The translations under genes and the position numbers were made by a program. 64,000 nucleotides of DNA from Christensenella sp. UBA7588 (GTDB taxonomy: Bacteria; Bacillota; Clostridia; Christensenellales; CAG-917). Where the stretch lies: assembly GCA_002478945.1 (NCBI GenBank), contig DLKM01000002.1, forward strand, positions 19,741 through 83,740. The letters are read 5' to 3'. Numbering within the stretch: the stretch's first letter is position 1; each line of letters starts with the position of its first letter. The notes beneath the pieces were generated by a model, which was not told where the DNA came from, searched no databases, and saw nothing but the letters and a program-made list of their open reading frames with translations. Of this stretch, positions 43,565 to 50,353 are shown piece by piece.

Positions 43565-43621
43565 AAACTTCCTCCCGTGATTCCTCATATCGAAAATATA
43601 GTAAAAAATCCATATTTGGCG

Positions 43622-43650
43622 TTGACATATAGGAATTATTCCTATAAAAT
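43622..43650 (+). promoter_or_regulatory. Promoter with operator in the spacer (43689 gene)
   Basis: TTGACA (43622-43627), 17-bp spacer, TAAAAT (43645-43650). The spacer is filled by ATAGGAAT-T-ATTCCTAT (43629-43645), a perfect 8-bp inverted repeat, placed ideally for repression by the divergent XRE protein. Confidence 0.75.
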
Positions 43651-43688
43651 TTAATAAACTATATATTTACATAGGAAAGGAGTTTACA

Positions 43689-46121
43689 ATGGGGAACAAA
43701 ATTGTTAAGTGTCCCAACTGCGGAGAAGAACTGCAATTAAACGAAAACTTCACAAAAGGTTTTTGTCTGTATTGCGGCTCTCCTATAGTTGCCGACGCAC
43801 AAGAAGAACAAAACGAACCCGACGAGAATCTTTACGAAGAAAGATTGCACGCTTTTGAAAACCTCAAAAGTGAAGGCAATTACGTTGAGATGTTGTCGGA
43901 GAGCAACACTGTTTTGCAAAACGACGGCAAAAACGCCGTTGCAAATGCTTATGCGGGACTTGCTCTTGCACACGGCGCAGATTCAATGAATCAAATGTCA
44001 AGCGAATGCTTTGTCAGACAATTATCCACACCGAATCCGATGAACATCGCTATGCCGGACTTCAATAATTGCTATTTCAAATTGCAAAGCAAAGTTTCCG
44101 AGCATTTTGCCAAAGCGCTTTCGAGCGGCGACGTGAATGCCGTTAATGTCGTTTTTGACGTTATCGACGAAATCGCGCAAGACTTCGACGATACTTCCGC
44201 AACGGGAATATACCTTGCCAACGGAATATCCGATTGCCAAAATACGTTGGCGTTGAAAGTGACTCGTCGTACGGATTTCATAGCGAATAACATCGTGTGG
44301 TTTTTGCAGACGATATTTGAAAACAGACCCGAAAACGACGAGTGCGATGCGATAGCCGAACAAAGAATTTGGCAAATCTGCGAAGAATTCGAGCAAGTCA
44401 TTGCGGACAAAAAGAACAAAGCGCTCGTGCCGACGGTTATGGCTGTCGTTGCAGGACTGAAATACGATTGTTTCGATATAGCGCCGAAGAAAAGCGTCGC
44501 TCACGACCGCACTACACCTGTTGCGCCTGCGGTAGCACCTGTTGTTGCTCCTGTAATCACACCTGCAAAAGTCAATAACCCCTCAATCAGCGACGCGCTT
44601 GCAGCGGCAACCGCCGCAATTCACGGAGAGCAACCTCCGCAAATCGATTCGGACGATACCGAAAGAGAATATGCGATTAGCATAGACACAGCCGCGGTTA
44701 TGCGCGATTTCGGTCCCGACAGAGCAAGAAACGACGAGTTCTTCGGAGACGACGGAGACGACCAATCGTTTGCCGCAAGCAGCGATATTCATCATATAGA
44801 CGAAGATTCCGTTGCACCGACAAACGTCGGACACAATCCGAAAGAGGACAAGAAAAACGCGAAAAAAGCGAAAGCGGCAGAAAAAGCAAAAAAAGAGAAA
44901 AAACTCAATTTTTTGAGAGATTGGGGAAACGACATCAAGCAACTTCCGACGGTATACATAAGTCTTTTGGTAATGGCACTCGGATTTATGATGCTCGTAT
45001 GCTCTCTCAATCTTCCGTTGTTGTGCATAATCGTGCCGATTGTTTGGATAATTATACTGAGTGTGCAAATCAGCTTTTATAAACGCAGCGTATGCAAAAA
45101 GTGTAAATCTTATCTCGACGGAGGCGACTACGGTTATCACGAAGTCAGTAGGAGAGAAAAGCATACCGATAAATTCGATGATTATTATATAACGTACGAA
45201 TTTGAAAGAGAGTGTCCGCAATGCGGGGAAATCAATCGCTTCAAAAAAGAATTCCGTGTCGCTCAAGCGGATAAAGAAAAGGGAACGTACAAAGAAAACG
45301 AGATTAATCTTGACGAGTATGCAACGCCGACTCGCATATATAAACCAAAAGAAAAGAAAATTTACTTTGTGGTTGGCATAATTCTTTCGGTCATAGGCTT
45401 GGCAATGATAATAGGCGGCTCGATTTTGCTGGCTAAAGGCGGCGGCTCGAGCGCTCTCAACTCGAAAGGAGACGACCCGAAAGACTATTACGGAACTTAC
45501 GAATATGTCGATAACGAAACATACGGCAGTTTAACGTTGGACAACGACGGCAGATGTCTGTACAGAAACGGAAGCAACGCGGGCATCGGTTCGGATTATG
45601 CTTACGAATACGTTTCGTCAAAATGGGCTTGCAAGAATTACCCCGACTATCGCAATAGTTCTTATAGCGAGTATGACGCGATTGTCGTATATATATATGG
45701 TAAAGATGACCCTTCGACGGTTCTTCTGTTCGCAGTCAAACCCGAAAGTAATTTGTTTGAAAAAGAGTATACGTTAATCTATCCGGGGAAAGGATACCGT
45801 CTTACAAAAATAGCGGGAGACGGAAGGAAAAACAGTGTAGACCCGAAAAATTACTATTACACTTATACTTATAATTCGCGTAACATTATAAGATTCTATG
45901 AAAGCACGGCAGCGTATACGCTTAACGGAAGCACTACTTATTACAACTATGAATATGTCCAGAAAGAATATATCAAACGCTATATTCCGTCTTTGAGAAA
46001 CGCAAGCTACGACGTATTGTTGCTCAAAGTCTCGAGTACTCAATATATCGTTTTCTATGTTGTCGGAGAGTATACTTTGAAAACTACAGACAATTTGATG
46101 TATACAAGGTCAACTACCTAA
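43689..46121 (+). CDS. Large zinc-ribbon membrane protein with duplicated ectodomain
   Basis: An 810-residue protein of unknown function. N-terminal zinc ribbon: CPNCGEELQLNENFTKGFCLYCG. A helical cytoplasmic part (about 35-260) and an Ala/Pro/Val-rich and acidic linker (about 270-400) follow, then a Lys/Ala-rich stretch. Two membrane helices lie at about 420-460, then a second zinc ribbon (CKKCKSYLDGG...ECPQCGE), and another helix at about 560-585. The outer C-terminal part (about 590-810) holds two related halves, starting DDPKDYYGTYEYV and VDPKNYYYTYTYN. AAAGGAG precedes the ATG. Probably repressed by the divergent XRE regulator. The family D hairpin covers its stop codon. Confidence 0.8.
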   Translation: MGNKIVKCPNCGEELQLNENFTKGFCLYCGSPIVADAQEEQNEPDENLYEERLHAFENLKSEGNYVEMLSESNTVLQNDGKNAVANAYAGLALAHGADSMNQMSSECFVRQLSTPNPMNIAMPDFNNCYFKLQSKVSEHFAKALSSGDVNAVNVVFDVIDEIAQDFDDTSATGIYLANGISDCQNTLALKVTRRTDFIANNIVWFLQTIFENRPENDECDAIAEQRIWQICEEFEQVIADKKNKALVPTVMAVVAGLKYDCFDIAPKKSVAHDRTTPVAPAVAPVVAPVITPAKVNNPSISDALAAATAAIHGEQPPQIDSDDTEREYAISIDTAAVMRDFGPDRARNDEFFGDDGDDQSFAASSDIHHIDEDSVAPTNVGHNPKEDKKNAKKAKAAEKAKKEKKLNFLRDWGNDIKQLPTVYISLLVMALGFMMLVCSLNLPLLCIIVPIVWIIILSVQISFYKRSVCKKCKSYLDGGDYGYHEVSRREKHTDKFDDYYITYEFERECPQCGEINRFKKEFRVAQADKEKGTYKENEINLDEYATPTRIYKPKEKKIYFVVGIILSVIGLAMIIGGSILLAKGGGSSALNSKGDDPKDYYGTYEYVDNETYGSLTLDNDGRCLYRNGSNAGIGSDYAYEYVSSKWACKNYPDYRNSSYSEYDAIVVYIYGKDDPSTVLLFAVKPESNLFEKEYTLIYPGKGYRLTKIAGDGRKNSVDPKNYYYTYTYNSRNIIRFYESTAAYTLNGSTTYYNYEYVQKEYIKRYIPSLRNASYDVLLLKVSSTQYIVFYVVGEYTLKTTDNLMYTRSTT

Positions 46122-46186
46122 AAAGCGATATGCTTACGGACGGCACGCAATAGCGTGCCGCCCTTTTATATATCGCTTTTTTAGGT
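46116..46186. repeat. Stop-codon-linked hairpin, family D copy 2
   Basis: ACCTAAAAAGCGATAT (46116-46131, containing the stop TAA) pairs with ATATCGCTTTTTTAGGT (46170-46186; one bulged T). The inner stem is GGACGGCACGC/GCGTGCCGCCC. It is related to 42762-42837, but with different, still complementary, base-of-stem sequence. Confidence 0.78.
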
Positions 46187-46203
46187 CTGCTATTGCGCAA
46201 CCG

Positions 46204-46227
46204 ACTACGAGCAACGCTTATTAAACG
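46204..46227. repeat. Short fragment of repeat family A
   Basis: CTACGAGCAACGCTTATTAA followed by ACGG, identical to the 3' end of both full family A copies. It lies just downstream of family D copy 2, mirroring the D-then-A order at 42762-43154. Confidence 0.6.
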
Positions 46228-46239
46228 GAGAAAAATATC

Positions 46240-46272
46240 AAAAAAGACACGCAACGGCGTGTCTTTTTTTTT
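46240..46272. terminator. Bidirectional terminator between the 43689 gene and rubrerythrin
   Basis: GACACGC-AACG-GCGTGTC flanked by A-run and T-run, between two convergent genes. Confidence 0.82.
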
Positions 46273-46277
46273 GATGA

Positions 46278-46862
46278 TTAGTCGTTTAGTTTGAGCATCG
46301 TAAAACCTTGTTTTGCCTTGCAAAGCGGACACATATCCCACGCTTCCTTGCTTTCGGCTTCGTAACCGCATCCCGCGCATTTCCATTTGACGGGCTTTTC
46401 TTTTTTGTATATCGTATCGTTTTTGAGTTGATTGTACAAATCCTCGAACATAAGTTTGTGGCAATGCTCGACGCTAGATAGCATTTTGAATGCGTTTGCG
46501 ATTTCCTCGAAGCCTTCTTCACGAGCGGTTTTTTCAAAAACGCGATAGGTTTTGACTTCGCTTTCTTCGTCCTCGGCGGCAAGTTTGAGATTTTGCTCCA
46601 AATCCCATTTCTCCTTGAACGGATAGCCTGCGCAGATTTCGATATTCTCTATGGTTTTGTTGCTTGCTTGTTGTATGAACGTATACAGAACTCTGGCGTG
46701 GTTAAACTCGTTGTAAACCACTTTGTCGATGACTTCGGCAAGGGCGTTGTAGCCTTCGTTGCGCGCGCCGTATTCGACAAATTTGTATCTCGTCATAGCT
46801 TGTGTTTCGCCCGCATAGGCGCGAGCGAGGTTTGAAAACGTTTTGCTGTCTATCAGTTTCAT
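46278..46862 (-). CDS. rbr: Rubrerythrin
   Basis: A 194-residue peroxidase that detoxifies hydrogen peroxide in anaerobes. The ferritin-like diiron domain shows E(T)QAMTRYKF, EFNHARV, EDEESEVKTY and EHCHKLMFEDL. The C-terminal rubredoxin-like domain has CAGCGYEAES...CPLCKAKQGF. The start follows AAGGAGATTGCAAT. Monocistronic by appearance. Confidence 0.96.
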   Translation of the reverse strand: MKLIDSKTFSNLARAYAGETQAMTRYKFVEYGARNEGYNALAEVIDKVVYNEFNHARVLYTFIQQASNKTIENIEICAGYPFKEKWDLEQNLKLAAEDEESEVKTYRVFEKTAREEGFEEIANAFKMLSSVEHCHKLMFEDLYNQLKNDTIYKKEKPVKWKCAGCGYEAESKEAWDMCPLCKAKQGFTMLKLND

Positions 46863-47053
46863 ATTGCAATCTCCTTATGTTGGCATTGACAAGATTATTG
46901 CTGTTATTCGTGCGTTTTATACGGCGCAGGCGTTATAAATTTGCAAATCCGAGCAAGATATGAATTTTTGCAAAAAGACTTTTATAAATCGAGTTATAGT
47001 GGTATCATAATTAAAGAAAAAAAGTTTCGACTCAGGTCGTAAGGAGTATATAT

Positions 47054-47866
47054 ATGAGCGGATGCACACACGATTGCGGTTCTTGTTCCAAGGACTGTTC
47101 GTCGAGAAGTTTGATAGAGGACCAAAACAAACTTTCAAACATCAAAAAAGTCATTGCAGTCGTCAGCGGAAAGGGCGGCGTAGGCAAATCGCTGGTAACG
47201 TCGTTGCTTGCTGTAGGAAAATGCAAAGAGGGCAAATCGGTCGGTATTTTGGACGCGGATATAACGGGTCCGTCCATTCCGCACGCTTTCGGAATAAGCG
47301 GCGGCGTCGAAGGGGATGCAAACGGCATTTATCCGAGACAAAGCAGTTTGGGCGTGAGATTGATTTCTTCAAATCTCCTTCTCGATGACGAAACAGACCC
47401 CGTTATATGGAGAGGTCCCGTCATCGCAGGTATGGTAAAACAATTTTGGACGGACGTCGTGTGGGGCGACCTCGATTTCCTTTTTGTAGACTGTCCTCCG
47501 GGAACGGGAGACGTGCCTCTCACGGTTTTTCAATCTATCAAGCTCGACGGCATCGTCATCGTCACGTCTCCGCAGGACCTCGTGTCTATGATAGTAGAAA
47601 AAGCCGTGAAAATGGCAAATAAAATGAACATTCCTATCTACGGTATTGTGGAGAATATGAGTTATATCGAATGCCCCGATTGCGGAAAGAAAATTGACGT
47701 TTTCTGTACGAGCAACGTAGACAAAATCGCAAAAGATTTTGACCTTAAAGTGCTTGGCAAACTCCCCATAGACCGCAATATCGCAAGTGCCGTCGATGCA
47801 GGCGCGGTGGAGCAGCTCGACGCAAGCAAGTATATTGCAGACGCATTGTCGGCAATCGAAAAGTAA
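47054..47866 (+). CDS. Mrp/NBP35-family Fe-S cluster carrier ATPase
   Basis: A 270-residue P-loop protein that holds and transfers Fe-S clusters. N-terminal cysteines C4, C8, C11, C15 (CTHDCGSCSKDC) resemble the NBP35 N-terminal cluster. The P-loop is SGKGGVGKS; DCPPGTGD and the CxxC ECPDCGKK, which bridges dimers, are also visible. AAGGAG precedes the start. It is followed two bases later by the C_GCAxxG_C_C protein gene, probably one operon. The 191-bp gap upstream has AT-rich promoter-like sequence but no clear assignment. Confidence 0.94.
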   Translation: MSGCTHDCGSCSKDCSSRSLIEDQNKLSNIKKVIAVVSGKGGVGKSLVTSLLAVGKCKEGKSVGILDADITGPSIPHAFGISGGVEGDANGIYPRQSSLGVRLISSNLLLDDETDPVIWRGPVIAGMVKQFWTDVVWGDLDFLFVDCPPGTGDVPLTVFQSIKLDGIVIVTSPQDLVSMIVEKAVKMANKMNIPIYGIVENMSYIECPDCGKKIDVFCTSNVDKIAKDFDLKVLGKLPIDRNIASAVDAGAVEQLDASKYIADALSAIEK

Positions 47867-47867
47867 T

Positions 47868-48332
47868 ATGACGCGGCGCGAGATAGCGGAGAAAAACTTT
47901 ATCGACGGCTACAGTTGCGCGCAAGCGGTGGTGCTTGCTTTCTCGGACGTCACGGGGTTTGGCGGCGAACAAGCGTTGCGCCTCTGCTCGTCTTTTGGCG
48001 GAGGTATGGGTAGGCTTAGGGAAGTGTGCGGCGCAGTTAGCGGTATGTTTATCGTTGAGGGGTTGTTGGAAAGATACGACTATCCCGACAAACCCGATGC
48101 AAAGCAATGCAAAACAGCTCATTACGCACGCATACAAGAACTTGCGCACCGCTTCAAACAAATCAACGGCTCTATCGTATGCCGTGAGATTTTGGGCGCA
48201 CGCGCAAGCACTTTACCCGTTCCCGACGACCGCACACCCGAGTATTACAAAACGAGACCGTGTGCCAAAATGTGCGGAGATGCCGCCGAAGTGCTTGAAA
48301 CGTTCTTGCGCGAGCGTGGAATAATAGAGTAA
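47868..48332 (+). CDS. C_GCAxxG_C_C family protein (putative redox-active)
   Basis: A 154-residue protein with the family's cysteine pattern: C17 (GYSCAQAVVLAF), C40 (RLCSSFGGGMGR), C54 (VCGAVSG), then further cysteines ending in CAKMCGDAAEVLE. The family is common in anaerobes and predicted to bind an Fe-S cluster or shuttle electrons; the exact role is unknown. ATG at 47868 is two bases after the NBP35 stop, suggesting coupled translation and possibly cluster delivery by NBP35 (inference). Confidence 0.88.
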   Translation: MTRREIAEKNFIDGYSCAQAVVLAFSDVTGFGGEQALRLCSSFGGGMGRLREVCGAVSGMFIVEGLLERYDYPDKPDAKQCKTAHYARIQELAHRFKQINGSIVCREILGARASTLPVPDDRTPEYYKTRPCAKMCGDAAEVLETFLRERGIIE

Positions 48333-48353
48333 AACCCGACGGATACTAATTCA

Positions 48354-48657
48354 GAGGCGTACTTAATAACGGAATGTGCTTATTCGAAGTTGGAGGCGCA
48401 AGGCACCGACCGCATCGAGCGCCGAACTTGACGAATCGTACAAGCGACTGCGCCGTGTTGTTGCGTAGCTGGCGCACAAAGCGCAGTGGCATAATTAGAA
48501 AAATGTGCCTATCTATGTGAGTGCCGAGTGTGTCCCCCTGCGGAGCAGTTCCGTGGGTTCCCTCAAGAATAGCGCAGAGGGGGAACGGAATAGGGGAAAC
48601 ACCTGAGGAAGGGGGTAATGTCAATTTTCGCGTGGAGTGATATTGCATTAAACGAGT
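48354..48657. repeat. Dispersed repeat family B, copy 2
   Basis: About 300 bp matching 32899-33178 over most of its length: AGGCGTACTTAATAACGG, ACAAGCGACTGCGCC, GTTGCGTAGCTGGCGCAC, GTTCCGTGGGTTCCCTCAAG, GGGGGAACGGAATAGGGGAA, CACCTGAGGAAGGGGG. It fills most of the 406-bp gap before the alkyltransferase-like gene. Confidence 0.8.
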
Positions 48658-48738
48658 TTGGCTACACTATATTAGTGTAACGCAAAAGGTACTTTATATG
48701 GAATATTGTAATAAATAAAGTGTCAATTTGTACAGAAT

Positions 48739-49062
48739 ATGCCTATGAGTTTTTACGATATAGTATATGAACAAGTAAAGAAAATCCCAAGCGGGAAAGT
48801 GGCAACCTACGGACAAATCGCGGTGTTGTGCGGCTCTCCGCGCGCCTCTCGTGCGGTGGGATATGCGCTTCATTTCAATCCCGACCCCGAACACGTTCCG
48901 TGCTTCAGGGTGGTCAACCGTTTTGGCAGATGCGCCCCTGCGTTTGCTTTTGGCGGTCCCGAGGTGCAAGCAAATCTTCTCCGTGCAGACGGCGTCGAAG
49001 TGGATAAAGACGGCTACGTCGATTTGAACAAATATCAATGGAATCCGTATATCCGACAATAA
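48739..49062 (+). CDS. MGMT/ATL-like DNA-binding protein
   Basis: A 107-residue protein corresponding to the C-terminal DNA-binding domain of O6-alkylguanine alkyltransferases. The segment IPSGKVATYGQIAVLCGSPRASRAVGYAL is typical. The active-site motif reads HVPCFRVVNRFG: the acceptor cysteine is present (C55), but the PCHRV histidine is replaced by phenylalanine. It may therefore be an alkyltransferase-like sensor or a weak enzyme. There is no ribosome site; either ATG (48739 or 48745) could be the start. Confidence 0.85.
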   Translation: MPMSFYDIVYEQVKKIPSGKVATYGQIAVLCGSPRASRAVGYALHFNPDPEHVPCFRVVNRFGRCAPAFAFGGPEVQANLLRADGVEVDKDGYVDLNKYQWNPYIRQ

Positions 49063-49151
49063 TACAAAAGCATACAAAGTAAGAAAGAGTGCATTGATAG
49101 CGCAAGTGTGGCAATTTAGGCGTTAGCCGCATAGTTCAATATTTTCAAAAT

Positions 49152-49179
49152 AAAAAGCGCACCGTATCGGTGCGTTTTT
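49152..49179. terminator. Terminator between convergent alkyltransferase-like and XRE genes
   Basis: AAAAAGCGCACC-GTAT-CGGTGCGTTTTT, symmetrical and usable in both directions. Confidence 0.85.
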
Positions 49180-49391
49180 CATTTTATTTTCAAAATATCG
49201 TCTGCGGAGCAATCCAGAAAATCACACAGTTTTGCAAATGTCGTCAACGACGGCATAATCCGTCCCGAAAGGTATTGCGAAACGGTCGGTTTCGATACTC
49301 CGATTGCTTTTGCAATCTCGCTTTTCGATTTTCCCGACAATTCGATTTCTTCTTTCAGTCGTTTGCTTATGCGTTCTTCCAAGTCTATCAT
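49179..49391 (-). CDS. XRE-family HTH regulator
   Basis: A 70-residue regulator from MIDLEERISKRLKEEIEL; HTH KSKSEIAKAIGVSKPTVSQYLSGRIMP, then FAKLCDFLDCSADDILKIK. The start is uncertain: an upstream in-frame ATG at 49436 would add 15 residues and overlap an operator-like dyad. The shorter form matches the size of the other XRE proteins here. It is divergent from the PH/SHOCT membrane gene, whose consensus promoter has a dyad in its spacer. Confidence 0.85.
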   Translation of the reverse strand: MIDLEERISKRLKEEIELSGKSKSEIAKAIGVSKPTVSQYLSGRIMPSLTTFAKLCDFLDCSADDILKIK

Positions 49392-49428
49392 TTTTCGCCA
49401 ACTATTATGTGTAATGATATTCTTATTA

Positions 49429-49480
49429 TTAGGCATTACTTAATTTTTATCTTGACAATTAGGTATGACCTAACTATAAT
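49429..49480 (+). promoter_or_regulatory. Consensus promoter with operators (49505 gene)
   Basis: TTGACA (49452-49457), 17-bp spacer, TATAAT (49475-49480): a perfect consensus promoter. The spacer contains TTAGGT-ATG-ACCTAA (49459-49473). A weaker copy, TTAGGC-ATT-ACTTAA, lies 30 bp away at 49429-49443 toward the XRE gene. Such a strong promoter would need tight repression. Confidence 0.8.
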
Positions 49481-49504
49481 TTGAATAAACAGGAGGAATT
49501 TATA

Positions 49505-50263
49505 GTGAACGAAATTAGAAAAAATACTGAAACAGAGCAAATACTTGCTTCGGCAAAATGCAAAATGCCAAAATTAATAAAGGCGGTATATATTACGCTT
49601 ATATGTTTTTTGTCATTGATGTTATTGGTATATTTAGTATTGGCAATATGCGTCGATGCTTTTTACGCTGCATTACTTGTTGTGTTTTTGGTAGGTCTTA
49701 TTTTTACGATATGTGCTTTTATATTAAATAAAAAAGCAATCGCAAAATCAAAGTGTGTTGTAACAAATAAGCGCATTTACGGCACTCGCGCTATGTTATT
49801 CATTTGCAGAGATTTTAGCTATAGACTTGATATGATTGACAACGTAGAAGTTTTGAACAGCTTGGGAGTAAACACTCTTGTTATCAATTTTTCACAAGGC
49901 AATGGAAATCAAACTGCTGTTCGACTCGGCAATGTCAACGCAAATATGCAAGGCGCAAACGTATTTATTATGAGGTATATTGAAAAAAGCGATGAGTTTT
50001 TCGACGCCGTGTCAAATGTCCTAATGAGCGTGAAGAACGATAAAGACGTAAAAGTCGATATTGAGGTAAAAAAGATTGAAGCGCAAGCAAAACAAGCGGA
50101 CGCATTTGCCAAAATTGCAGAGAATATTTCGACGAAACAGCCAAATCATACAGAAAACAAAGACGATTATATTTCACAGTTGCAACGATTAAAACAGTTG
50201 TTAGATAGCGGCGTAATCACTCAGCAAGAGTTTGACGAAAAGAAAAAAGAATTGTTGAAGTAA
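49505..50263 (+). CDS. Membrane protein with PH-like and SHOCT domains
   Basis: A 252-residue protein starting at GTG (49505) after AGGAGGAATTTATA. Two membrane helices (about 25-75) are followed by a bacterial PH-like domain (about 80-165, KCVVTNKRIYGTRAMLFICRDFSYRLDMIDNVEV). A helical linker leads to a C-terminal SHOCT motif (about 220-252, ISQLQRLKQLLDSGVITQQEFDEKKKELLK). SHOCT motifs are short oligomerisation tails; no enzyme activity is predicted. Codon use is unlike its neighbours, with many TTA, ATA and TCA codons, suggesting recent acquisition. Probably repressed by the divergent XRE protein. Confidence 0.8.
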   Translation: MNEIRKNTETEQILASAKCKMPKLIKAVYITLICFLSLMLLVYLVLAICVDAFYAALLVVFLVGLIFTICAFILNKKAIAKSKCVVTNKRIYGTRAMLFICRDFSYRLDMIDNVEVLNSLGVNTLVINFSQGNGNQTAVRLGNVNANMQGANVFIMRYIEKSDEFFDAVSNVLMSVKNDKDVKVDIEVKKIEAQAKQADAFAKIAENISTKQPNHTENKDDYISQLQRLKQLLDSGVITQQEFDEKKKELLK

Positions 50264-50293
50264 AACATCTGATTCGGTATTTATACTCATTCA

Positions 50294-50322
50294 AAACAGC
50301 CACCGATTTTTCGGTGGCTGTT
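50294..50322. terminator. Bidirectional terminator
   Basis: AACAGCCACCGA-TTTT-TCGGTGGCTGTT, between the convergent PH/SHOCT and phosphoglucomutase genes. Confidence 0.85.
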
Positions 50323-50353
50323 GATTTACGTTATGTTTTGATTTGTTTTTATA

